From Paracoccaceae bacterium (GTDB lineage Bacteria > Pseudomonadota > Alphaproteobacteria > Rhodobacterales > Rhodobacteraceae): DNA of 6,797 bases. Location of the stretch: assembly GCA_007131945.1 (NCBI GenBank), contig SLPP01000034.1, positions 1 through 6,797 of the forward strand, given 5' to 3'. Both the position numbers and the translations under genes were made by a program. This document shows, in pieces, positions 1 to 6,797 of this stretch; within the stretch, counting starts at the first letter, position 1, and every line of letters begins with the position of its first letter. Below the pieces are notes generated by a model, which saw nothing but the letters and a program-made list of their open reading frames with translations, searched no databases and was not told the DNA's origin.

Positions 1-1
1 C

Positions 2-1435
<1,434 letters not shown>

Positions 1436-1559
1436 TCTGGTCGGGAAGCACATTACTTTTCGCGCAGCGCAGACGGAATCGCATGCAGCAGGAGAGCGCT
1501 GCGGTATTCCTCTCCGTTTCTCAGTGAGTCAAGCGCGTCGCCAAGCTACTCCTTAGAGA

Positions 1560-1617
1560 CAATCCTGCGATCCCATTCGACCGGCGAGAGGGCTCGTCAT
1601 CGAACCCTTTAGGATTG
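1560..1617. repeat. Nested imperfect inverted repeat in the A+T-richer part of the gap
   Basis: Three pairs of complementary arms sit one inside another: CAATCCT (1560-1566) with AGGATTG (1611-1617), TTCGA (1576-1580) with TCGAA (1600-1604), and CGAG (1585-1588) with CTCG (1593-1596) around an AGGG loop. They would fold as one long hairpin with unequal internal loops. It starts 125 bp after the gyrB stop and has no T-run on either side, so it is a poor intrinsic terminator. It could be an RNA-processing structure, part of a small RNA, or the remnant of a repeat element. Confidence 0.4.
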
Positions 1618-1855
1618 AACGGCTCTGGCTCTTCAATTGCCCATGACGGTTCTCCGCTTTCGAACAAGTCCGATTATCCGCTGGGTCCGGGCACGTTGCG
1701 GCAACCGTACGGTCGGCGCGCCTGGCAGGGCGAGGAGCTTCGCGCCGTTGCGGTGACGGCGAAAACGGCCAGGGCGATCCATCGCATCTGCGCATGCATC
1801 GGAAAGACCTTGGGACGGGGAAACGCGGCTAGGGCCTGCGCCGGATGCGATGACG

Positions 1856-1872
1856 CGGCCTCGCCGAGGCCG
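1856..1872. repeat. Compact 7-bp GC hairpin in the gyrB-tkt gap
   Basis: CGGCCTC (1856-1862) and GAGGCCG (1866-1872) are perfectly complementary around a GCC loop. Neither side has a T-run. It lies about 150 bp past the tkt stop on the minus strand, so it could help end or stabilise the tkt transcript, but it may also be a chance product of high G+C. Confidence 0.3.
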
Positions 1873-2020
1873 ACGCCAAGCCATCGGCCCGGGATCGTGC
1901 GCATCCCCCCGCCCGTGTGCAGATCAGACCTCGAACGCGCGCATCAACACGTCCATGCCATGAGAAAACGCTCAGACCGCCTCGAAAAGACAGAAAGGCG
2001 CCATCCGCATACAGGCTGCA

Positions 2021-4033
2021 TCAGAGCAGGGCTTGCGCCCGCTCGGCCACGGCCTCGGGCGTGATGCCGAATTCCCTGAACAGGATCTCGGCCGGGGCCG
2101 AGGCGCCGAAGCCCGTCATGCCGACGAAGTCCGACTTCCGCGCGCGCTCGCCCAGGAGCCAGCGATCCCAACCCGCGAGTCGGACTCCGGCCTCGACCCC
2201 CACGCGCACCGGGCCCGCCGGCAGAACGCGGCGGCGATAGGCATCGGGCTGGGCGGCGAAAAGCTCCATGCAGGGCATCGAGACGACGCGCGCGCCGATA
2301 CCCTGTCCCTGCAGGAGATCGCGCGCCTTCAGCGCCACGCTGACCTCGGAGCCGGTGGCGATCAGGATGACCTGGCGCTTGCCCTCGGCCTCGGCGAGGA
2401 CGTAGGCGCCCTGCGCGGTCAGGTTCTTCGCGCTGTGGGCGATCCGCACCGCCGGCACGCCCTGGCGGGTGAGCGACAGCACCGTCGGCGTCGTCTTCTG
2501 CGCCAGCGCGATCTCCCAGGCCTCGGCCGTCTCGACGAGGTCGGCGGGGCGGATCACCAGCGTGTTCGGCGTCGCCCGGCTGATCGCCAGATGCTCCACC
2601 GGCTGATGCGTCGGCCCGTCCTCGCCCAGCCCGATCGAGTCGTGGGTCATCACGTAGACGACCGGCACGCCCATCAAGGCCGAGAGCCGCATTGACGGGC
2701 GCGCGTAATCGGTAAACGCCATGAAGGTGCCGCCATAGGGCCTGATGCCGCCATGCAGCGCCATGCCGTTCATCGCCGCCGCCATGCCATGCTCGCGCAC
2801 GCCGTAATGCAGGTAGCGGCCCTTGCGATTGTCGGCGTCGAAGATGCCCAGATCGGGGGTCTTGGTGTTGTTCGAGCCCGTCAGGTCGGCCGAGCCGGCG
2901 AAGGTCTCCGTCACGATCGGGTTGATCGTCTTGAGCACGGTCTCCGAGGCGGCGCGGGTGGCGAGCTTCGGCCGGCTCTCGGTCGCTTCCTTCTTGAGTT
3001 TGCGTATCGCCGCCGGGAATTTCTTCGGCAGCTCTTGCGCGAAGATGCGGTTGAACTCGGCCTGTTTCGGCGCCGAAAGCGCTGCGAGCTGCGCCTCCCA
3101 GTTCGCGCGCGCCGCGCGGCCGCGTGCGCCGATGGCCTCCCACTCCGCCTTGATCTTCGCCGGGATTTCGAAGGGCGGATGCGCCCAGCCATAGGCCTTG
3201 CGGGTGTCGGCGATCAGTTGCGCGTCGGTCAGCGCGCCGTGGCCCTTGGCGGTGTCCTGCGCGCTCGATCCCAGCGCGATATGCGTCCGGCAGGCGACCA
3301 TCGCCGGACCGGGGCTGACCCTGGCCGCCGTCAGCGCGCGGTCGATGTCCTCGGGATCGTGGCCGTCGCAGTCGAAGACGTCCCAGCCGGCGGCGGCGAA
3401 GCGTGTCTTCTGGTCGGTGGCGCAGGCGATCGAGACCTTGCCGTCGATGGTGATGCCGTTGTCGTCCCAGAGCACGATCAGCTTCGAGAGCTTCTGCCGC
3501 CCGGCAAGCCCGATGGCCTCGTGGCTCACCCCCTCCATCAGGCAGCCGTCGCCGGCGATGACCCAGGTGCGGTGGTCCTGAATTCTCGTCCCCCAGCGGG
3601 CGCGCAGGTTCTCCTCGGCGATGGCGAAGCCCACGGCATTGGCCAGCCCCTGGCCTAGCGGCCCGGTCGTCGTCTCGATCCCCTTGGCGTGGCCGTATTC
3701 GGGATGGCCTGCGGTTACCGCGCCCCACTGGCGGAAATTCTTCAGCTGATCGAGCGTCATGTCCGCGTAGCCGGTCAGGTGCAGCAGCGCATAGAGCAGC
3801 ATCGAGCCATGGCCGGCCGACAGGATGAAGCGGTCGCGATCCGGCCAGTCCGGCGCCGCGGCGTCGAATTTCAGATGCTTCTCGAATAGCACCGTCGCCA
3901 CGTCTGCCATGCCCATCGGCATGCCGGAATGGCCGGAATTGGCCGCGGCGACCGCATCGAGGGCGAGGACGCGGATCGCGCAGGCCCTTTGCCAGTGGTC
4001 GGGGTGGCGGGCGCGCAGGGTGGCGATGTCCAA
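2021..4033 (-). CDS. tkt: Transketolase, complete, probable TTG start
   Basis: Transketolase is a cytosolic thiamine diphosphate (ThDP) and divalent-metal enzyme moving two-carbon ketol units between sugar phosphates in the pentose phosphate pathway and, in autotrophs, the Calvin cycle. The 670-residue product has the usual length. The N-terminal ThDP domain shows [10 protein letters not shown] (H35), SAGHGS (H75), TAGHPE (H110) and the ThDP motif from GDG (161-163) to N192. The second domain has YGVREHG with catalytic E414 (E. coli E411) and [11 protein letters not shown] with D472 and H476 (E. coli D469, H473). The C-terminal domain includes [12 protein letters not shown] place the start at the TTG at 4033-4031 because it has an AAAGGA ribosome site 8 nt upstream and the product then begins [14 protein letters not shown], as family members do. 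An ATG at 4108 would add 25 atypical residues and run through the divergent promoter region. No gap gene is visible downstream. Confidence 0.97.
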   Translation of the reverse strand: MDIATLRARHPDHWQRACAIRVLALDAVAAANSGHSGMPMGMADVATVLFEKHLKFDAAAPDWPDRDRFILSAGHGSMLLYALLHLTGYADMTLDQLKNFRQWGAVTAGHPEYGHAKGIETTTGPLGQGLANAVGFAIAEENLRARWGTRIQDHRTWVIAGDGCLMEGVSHEAIGLAGRQKLSKLIVLWDDNGITIDGKVSIACATDQKTRFAAAGWDVFDCDGHDPEDIDRALTAARVSPGPAMVACRTHIALGSSAQDTAKGHGALTDAQLIADTRKAYGWAHPPFEIPAKIKAEWEAIGARGRAARANWEAQLAALSAPKQAEFNRIFAQELPKKFPAAIRKLKKEATESRPKLATRAASETVLKTINPIVTETFAGSADLTGSNNTKTPDLGIFDADNRKGRYLHYGVREHGMAAAMNGMALHGGIRPYGGTFMAFTDYARPSMRLSALMGVPVVYVMTHDSIGLGEDGPTHQPVEHLAISRATPNTLVIRPADLVETAEAWEIALAQKTTPTVLSLTRQGVPAVRIAHSAKNLTAQGAYVLAEAEGKRQVILIATGSEVSVALKARDLLQGQGIGARVVSMPCMELFAAQPDAYRRRVLPAGPVRVGVEAGVRLAGWDRWLLGERARKSDFVGMTGFGASAPAEILFREFGITPEAVAERAQALL

Positions 4034-4041
4034 GGCAGGCG

Positions 4042-4047
4042 TCCTTT
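4042..4047 (-). promoter_or_regulatory. Ribosome binding site that decides the tkt start
   Basis: On the minus strand AAAGGA lies 8 nt before the TTG at 4033. No comparable purine-rich site precedes the in-frame ATG at 4108. An ATG at 4050 is out of frame with tkt. Spacing and protein alignment together favour TTG. Confidence 0.7.
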
Positions 4048-4067
4048 CATCTGGCCGGGTTGCGGGC

Positions 4068-4095
4068 GTCTTAACAGGCTCGAAGGCAAGTTCAA
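4068..4095 (-). promoter_or_regulatory. Candidate sigma-70-type promoter for tkt
   Basis: On the minus strand TTGAAC (4095-4090) is followed after 16 nt by TAAGAC (4073-4068), 34 nt upstream of the TTG start. The -35 matches well at its first four bases, but the -10 matches only about half. It lies inside the 25-codon extension that an ATG start at 4108 would require, which mildly argues against that start. Confidence 0.25.
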
Positions 4096-4148
4096 GCGCG
4101 CGCTGCAAGCCCTTGGTTGGAATGGCCGCGCATTCATCCTAAGCTGGC

Positions 4149-4165
4149 GCCCGGAACGACCGGGC
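4149..4165 (+). repeat. Short hairpin in the leader of the coiled-coil/zapA operon
   Basis: GCCCGG (4149-4154) and CCGGGC (4160-4165) pair perfectly around AACGA, about 60 nt before the downstream ATG at 4225. It sits in the 191-bp divergent region. It has no T-run after it, so it is more likely an operator-like or RNA leader structure, or chance, than a terminator. I found no convincing promoter boxes for the + strand operon. Confidence 0.25.
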
Positions 4166-4224
4166 CGGCAACCTTGCGTTGATTCGGAACCGCCACCGGA
4201 CGGGATGCAAACGGAGGGATCGAG

Positions 4225-4740
4225 ATGAGCGACCTTGCCGCCTACGAGCACCGCATCACCGCGGCGCTGGACCGGATCGCCCGGCGGATCGAGGCGGGCG
4301 GCGTGCCTGCCGCGAAGCCGGCCGCGTCGCCGCCGAAACCCTCCGAGGATGCGGCGACGATCGCCCAGTTGCGCGCCGCTTTGGAGAAGGAGCGCGCCAC
4401 GAATGCCCAGCTCTCGGAACGGCTGGCGAGTGCGCGCCAGCGACAGGACGGTCAGCTCGGCCAGCTGGAGCGGCGCGTCGCGCGGCTGACCGAGCAGCTC
4501 GATCTGCAAAGCCTCGAGATGCTGCGGCTGAAGAAGGCCAATACCCGGCTGATGGAGGCCAACGAGGAGCTGCGCCAGGCCTATGTCGAGAACTACCCCG
4601 ATCACCAGTTGATCAACCGCTCGATCTCGGCCGATCTCGAGGCGCTGCAGGCCGAGCGTCGCGCAGAGATGGCCGAGATGGAGGAGATCCTCGGCGAGTT
4701 GAAACCGCTGGTCGCGGCCGAAGACCGCGCCGTCGGCTGA
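4225..4740 (+). CDS. Coiled-coil protein upstream of zapA, probable ZauP-like ZapA partner
   Basis: This 171-residue protein has no enzyme motif, signal peptide or membrane segment. Residues 1-25 form a charged helix, 26-42 an Ala/Pro/Lys-rich linker, and about 43-118 a long Leu/Glu/Arg/Gln-rich stretch with heptad spacing of leucines. A conserved-looking break follows (ENYPDHQLINRS, about 122-133), then a second amphipathic helix (about 134-160). A strong GGAGGG site lies 6 nt before the ATG. The gene ends 13 nt before zapA, so the two are almost certainly co-transcribed. In Caulobacter the coiled-coil protein ZauP is encoded with zapA, binds ZapA and helps focus the Z-ring. The same layout and architecture make a ZauP homologue the best guess. 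The assignment rests on context and coiled-coil character, not on sequence motifs. Confidence 0.75.
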   Translation: MSDLAAYEHRITAALDRIARRIEAGGVPAAKPAASPPKPSEDAATIAQLRAALEKERATNAQLSERLASARQRQDGQLGQLERRVARLTEQLDLQSLEMLRLKKANTRLMEANEELRQAYVENYPDHQLINRSISADLEALQAERRAEMAEMEEILGELKPLVAAEDRAVG

Positions 4741-4753
4741 GCAGGAGGTCACG

Positions 4754-5143
4754 ATGTCCGAAGTAACGATCATCATCGGCGGCAAGAACTTCGAGGTCGC
4801 GTGTCAGGACGGCGAGGAACAGTTCCTGCAGGCGGCCGCGGCGATGCTCGATGCCGAGGCGCAGGCGCTTATCGCGCAGATCGGCCGGCTGCCCGAGGCG
4901 CGAATGCTGCTCATGGCCGGGCTGATGCTGGCCGACAAGACCGCCAGCGTCGAGGACCGGCTGCGTGCCGCCGAGGAAGAGGTCGAGCGGCTGCGCGCCG
5001 AATTGGGGCAGCTTCTGAATGCCCCGCGGCCGGCGCCCAACCGGGTCGAGGTGCCGGTCGTGCCCGAGGAGGTCGCCGAAACGCTGGCCGAACTCGCCGC
5101 GCGCGCCGAGGCGCTGGCCGACCAGATCGAGGAACGCGCCTGA
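4754..5143 (+). CDS. zapA: Cell division protein ZapA
   Basis: ZapA is a small cytoplasmic protein that binds FtsZ and cross-links its filaments in the Z-ring. The 129-residue product opens with the family's N-terminal fold (SEVTIIIGGKNFEVACQDGEE, residues 2-22). The helical part follows, including LPEARMLLMAGLMLADK at 46-62 and a coiled-coil helix (about 63-88) used for dimerisation and tetramerisation. A Pro-rich linker (about 90-104) and another Ala/Glu-rich helix (about 105-129) extend it beyond the roughly 100-110 residues common for the family. AGGAGG lies 5 nt before the ATG. It is second in an operon with the coiled-coil gene 13 nt upstream. dcd converges from the other side, with only 42 bp between the two stop codons. 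Confidence 0.9.
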   Translation: MSEVTIIIGGKNFEVACQDGEEQFLQAAAAMLDAEAQALIAQIGRLPEARMLLMAGLMLADKTASVEDRLRAAEEEVERLRAELGQLLNAPRPAPNRVEVPVVPEEVAETLAELAARAEALADQIEERA

Positions 5144-5168
5144 CGGGCTGGCGGGTGTGTGCCGGATC

Positions 5169-5187
5169 GGCCGCCCGGATGGCGGTC
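5169..5187. terminator. Weak hairpin between the converging zapA and dcd genes
   Basis: GGCCGCC and GGCGGTC pair around CGGAT, with one G-T wobble; the right arm overlaps the dcd stop codon. It may end transcripts from either side, but there is no T-run on either strand, so termination could well be Rho-dependent. Confidence 0.3.
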
Positions 5188-6280
5188 ACCTCATGCGGAA
5201 GTGCTTCGACAGCTTGAGGCCCTGGCCTTGGTAGTTCGAGGCGATCCCGGCGCCATAAAGCGTGTCGGGTATCTCGAGCATCCGCTCATAGACCAGCCGG
5301 CCGACGATCTGGCCGTGCTCCAGCGCGAAGGGCGCCTCGTGGCAGCGGACCTCCAGGACGCCGCGCGCCCCGGCCCCGCCCGCCGCCGCATGGCCAAAGC
5401 CGGGATCGAAGAATCCCGCGTAGTGCACCCGGAACTCGCCCACCATCGCGAGATAGGGCGCCATCTCAGCCGCATGGTCGGGCGGGATATGCACCGCTTC
5501 GCGGCTTACGAGGATGTAGAAGGCGCCGGGATCGAGAATCAGCGGCCCGCCATTCGCCTGAAGCGGTTCCCAGAAATCGGCCGGGTCGTAATGCCCGATC
5601 CGGTCGAGGTCGACGACGCCCGAATGCGGCTTGGCGCGGTAGCCCAGAAGGTCGCCCGAGGCGGGGCGCAGGTCGACCGAGAAGGCGAGCCCTTCCGAGA
5701 TCACCGCCTCGCCGGAAACCAGCCCCCCGCGCGCGTGCAGGTCGAGAAGTTCGGCATCCGTGAGCACCGCTTGGCCGCAGCGGAACCGGATCTGGTTGAG
5801 CCGCATTCCAGGCCGGACCAGCACCGAGAAGGAGCGCGGGCAGATCTCGGCATAGAGCGGGCCGGAATATCCCGGCGCGACGCGGTCGAATTCGACGCCC
5901 TCGTCGGTGATGACGCGGGTCAGCAGGTCCAGCCGCCCGGTCGAACTTTTTGCGTTCGCCACCGCCTGCACGTCCGCCGGCAGCGCCAGCCGTTCCATCA
6001 GCGGCACCAGATAGACGCAGCCCTTTTCGAGGACGACGCCGGCGCCGATATCCATGCGGTGCATCTCGAACTCGGCCAGGCGGTCGGCGACGCGCCGGCC
6101 GCGCCCGGCGAGGAACGAGGCGCGCATCCGCCAGGCGACGGCGCCGAGCCGCAGATCGAGGCTCGCCGGCTGGACCTGGCCCGGATCGACCGGGTGTTCG
6201 GCCGAGACCTGCCCGTCATCGATCATCCGGCGGATCATCTGTGCCGGCAGGACGCCGGCCCTTGCTGCGGCCACGGTCAT
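5186..6280 (-). CDS. dcd: dCTP deaminase, double-domain form
   Basis: The enzyme deaminates dCTP to dUTP, the first step of the route to dTMP in many bacteria. The 364-residue product is almost twice the length of the E. coli enzyme (193) and consists of two dUTPase-like beta domains in tandem, as in the long alphaproteobacterial DCD family (Pfam DCD, PF06559). Domain 1 carries KSSTGRLDLL (111-120), DRVAPGYSGPLYAEICPRS (132-150, candidate catalytic E145) and VRPGMRLNQIRF (155-166). Domain 2 repeats the pattern with RVHYAGFFDPGFG (284-296), GVLEVR (E310) and LEHGQIVGRLVYE (320-332), but lacks an SSxGR-type segment. The ATG has GGAG 6 nt upstream; a second ATG 5 nt earlier is out of frame and stops at once. 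It lies 62 nt downstream of tRNA-Pro on the same strand and may be partly transcribed by read-through. Confidence 0.93.
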   Translation of the reverse strand: MTVAAARAGVLPAQMIRRMIDDGQVSAEHPVDPGQVQPASLDLRLGAVAWRMRASFLAGRGRRVADRLAEFEMHRMDIGAGVVLEKGCVYLVPLMERLALPADVQAVANAKSSTGRLDLLTRVITDEGVEFDRVAPGYSGPLYAEICPRSFSVLVRPGMRLNQIRFRCGQAVLTDAELLDLHARGGLVSGEAVISEGLAFSVDLRPASGDLLGYRAKPHSGVVDLDRIGHYDPADFWEPLQANGGPLILDPGAFYILVSREAVHIPPDHAAEMAPYLAMVGEFRVHYAGFFDPGFGHAAAGGAGARGVLEVRCHEAPFALEHGQIVGRLVYERMLEIPDTLYGAGIASNYQGQGLKLSKHFRMR

Positions 6281-6304
6281 GTCATGCTCCGGCAGGAAAG
6301 CCGA

Positions 6305-6335
6305 CGGCCCGCGGCAGTCTCACTGCCGCGGGCCG
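6305..6335 (-). terminator. 13-bp GC hairpin after tRNA-Pro, in front of dcd
   Basis: The 13-base arms 6305-6317 and 6323-6335 (core CCCGCGGCAG / CTGCCGCGGG) are perfectly complementary around a 5-nt loop. On the minus strand it starts 7 nt after the tRNA 3' end and is followed by TCGGCTTTCC, a poor T-run. It most likely ends or trims the tRNA transcript. It also sits 24 nt before the dcd ATG, so it could reduce read-through into dcd or form part of its leader. Confidence 0.55.
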
Positions 6336-6342
6336 CGGATGA

Positions 6343-6420
6343 TGGTCGGGCTGGCGAGATTTGAACTCACGACCTTCCGCCCCCCAGACGGACGCGCTAA
6401 CCAGACTGCGCCACAGCCCG
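6343..6420 (-). tRNA. tRNA-Pro, anticodon GGG
   Basis: The minus strand folds into a full cloverleaf of 78 nt including an encoded CCA. The acceptor stem is CGGGCTG/CAGCCCG, the D stem GCGC/GCGC with GG in the loop, the anticodon stem TCCGT/GCGGA with loop CTGGGGG, and the T stem GTGAG/CTCGC with loop TTCAAAT. The anticodon GGG reads CCC and CCU. The C1-G72 pair with A73 and G35-G36 are the known bacterial tRNA-Pro identity elements. Loop and stem lengths are all normal, so I see no sign of decay. It stands alone, not in a tRNA cluster. Confidence 0.96.
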
Positions 6421-6429
6421 ACGATGCGG

Positions 6430-6457
6430 TTTCTACCGGTTTTGGCGCCGGGGGCAA
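6430..6457 (-). promoter_or_regulatory. Probable promoter of tRNA-Pro
   Basis: On the minus strand TTGCCC (6457-6452) is followed after 16 nt by TAGAAA (6435-6430). The -10 box ends 9 nt before the tRNA 5' end, so the leader would be only a few nucleotides long, as is common for single bacterial tRNA genes. Position supports the call more than box quality (4 of 6 matches at -10). Confidence 0.5.
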
Positions 6458-6465
6458 GGGCGAAT

Positions 6466-6483
6466 CGGCGCCGTCCCGCGCCG
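6466..6483 (-). terminator. Possible weak terminator of the right-edge gene
   Basis: CGGCGC (6466-6471) and GCGCCG (6478-6483) pair around CGTCCC, starting 28 nt past the stop of the right-edge gene on the minus strand. There is no clear T-run after it (ATTCGCCCTTG). It could equally be chance in G+C-rich DNA. Confidence 0.25.
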
Positions 6484-6511
6484 CGGTCCGGCCGCACCGT
6501 CGCCGAAGCCG

Positions 6512-6797
6512 TCACCAGCGCCGGGTCCCCGAGGCATCCGCCATCCGGTCGAGCAGGCGGTCGAGCCGTTGCGCCAGCTTCGCGAGCGGCAGGCGCGCGG
6601 CGGCATCCTCGGGCAACTGGCGCAGCAGTTGCGCGAGCCGGGGCCTTCCGGGCTCGGCCTCGGGTGAAAGCTCCGCGGGCGCCGGCAGCGGTCGGCGGGC
6701 GGGACTGGCGGCGGCGGTCGTCGCCGGCTCGGCGGGTTCAGGGGCAGCGGGCGGGGGCACGGCTTCGCTGGCGGCGACGGGCGGCGCTGCGGGCAAC
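6512..6797 (-). CDS. C-terminal end of an unrecognised Ala/Pro-rich protein
   Basis: The minus-strand frame is open from the right edge to the stop at 6514-6512, giving about 95 visible residues; the rest lies outside the window. The first half is a low-complexity linker rich in Ala, Pro and Glu (PPPAAPEPAEPATTAAASPA). The last 40 or so residues look like a Leu/Arg-rich amphipathic helical segment (RLAQLLRQL, then LAKLAQRLDRLLDRMADA) ending GTRRW. I do not recognise the family. The pattern of a disordered linker plus a short helical tail would suit a protein-protein or membrane-surface contact, but that is only inference. High G+C inflates chance open frames; the length to the edge and the well-formed helix make a real gene likely but not certain. 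Confidence 0.55.
   Translation of the reverse strand, partial: LPAAPPVAASEAVPPPAAPEPAEPATTAAASPARRPLPAPAELSPEAEPGRPRLAQLLRQLPEDAAARLPLAKLAQRLDRLLDRMADASGTRRW

Larger units (their letters stand above)
1436..2020. other. Intergenic gap of about 585 bp between gyrB and tkt; no convincing gene
   Basis: gyrB and tkt converge on this stretch. I find no reading frame with recognisable family motifs or a good ribosome site; the open frames are short, Arg/Pro/Ala-rich and look like products of high G+C. The left part differs in composition: 1501-1680 is about 54% G+C by my count, against 70% at 1801-1860 and 75% in a sampled 60 bases of gyrB. It holds a nested inverted repeat (1560-1617). Further right are a 10-bp palindrome ACCGTACGGT (1704-1713), a small inverted repeat GTTGC-G-GCAAC (1695-1705) and a compact GC hairpin (1856-1872). 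A weak candidate small exported peptide lies on the minus strand at 1674-1799. The stretch may be a decayed gene, an old insertion scar or an untranslated region; the sequence alone does not decide. Confidence 0.6.

Noticed and set aside
1441..1700. Remnant of an insertion-sequence transposase in the A+T-richer gap
   Set aside because: I translated parts of several frames and found no transposase motif, no clear terminal inverted repeats at the borders and no target duplication. Only the lower G+C supports the idea.
1615..2064. A 149-codon open frame on the + strand in the gap after gyrB
   Set aside because: It is Arg/Pro/Ala-rich without any recognisable motif or good ribosome site, and it runs into the 3' end of tkt on the opposite strand. 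It looks like a chance frame in G+C-rich DNA.
1944..3728. A 594-codon open frame on the minus strand overlapping tkt
   Set aside because: It is a frame-shifted shadow of tkt. The composition is almost all Arg/Gly/Ala/Asp, and tkt in the other frame has complete active-site motifs.
5144..5185. 6S RNA (ssrS) next to zapA
   Set aside because: In many proteobacteria 6S RNA lies just after zapA, so I looked for it. Here only 42 bp separate the zapA and dcd stop codons, too short for a 6S RNA of about 160-200 nt, and I saw no 6S-like fold elsewhere.
5159..6364. A 401-codon open frame on the + strand antisense to dcd
   Set aside because: The antisense frame stays open because of third-position G/C bias in dcd. 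The product has no family motifs and would also cover the tRNA terminator hairpin.
6343..6420. tRNA 3' end as an integration (attachment) site
   Set aside because: There is no integrase gene in the window and no second copy of the tRNA 3' end that I could find; the flanking genes look like ordinary housekeeping DNA.

Overview
This is a chromosomal window of about 6.8 kb. Coding DNA is roughly 70-75% G+C in the stretches I counted, with strong G/C third-position bias. The protein families suggest an alphaproteobacterium, most likely Rhodobacterales/Rhodobacteraceae. The pointers are a GyrB with the Gram-negative TOPRIM insertion, the long double-domain dCTP deaminase common in Alphaproteobacteria, and a coiled-coil gene directly in front of zapA. 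The taxonomic call is inference from family resemblance, not from a search.

Layout from left to right: (1) the C-terminal 477 residues of DNA gyrase subunit B on the + strand, cut by the window edge; (2) a gap of about 585 bp with no convincing gene, whose left part is clearly A+T-richer (about 54% G+C over 1501-1680) and contains a nested inverted repeat; (3) a complete transketolase gene on the - strand, probably starting at a TTG; (4) a divergent intergenic region of 191 bp; (5) a two-gene + strand operon, a coiled-coil protein resembling the ZapA partner ZauP followed by the Z-ring protein ZapA; (6) a convergent complete dCTP deaminase gene (dcd, double-domain type) on the - strand; (7) tRNA-Pro(GGG) on the - strand upstream of dcd, with a recognisable promoter and a 13-bp hairpin after it; (8) the C-terminal end of an unrecognised Ala/Pro-rich protein on the - strand, running off the right edge.

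The genes are mostly housekeeping: DNA topology (gyrB), pentose phosphate/Calvin-type carbon rearrangement (tkt), Z-ring organisation (zauP-like plus zapA), pyrimidine deoxynucleotide supply (dcd) and translation (tRNA-Pro). No mobile element, CRISPR array, defence system or toxin-antitoxin pair is visible. The points most worth a second look are the coiled-coil/ZapA pair, the A+T-richer gap after gyrB, the asymmetric duplicated dCTP deaminase, and the hairpin between the tRNA and dcd.
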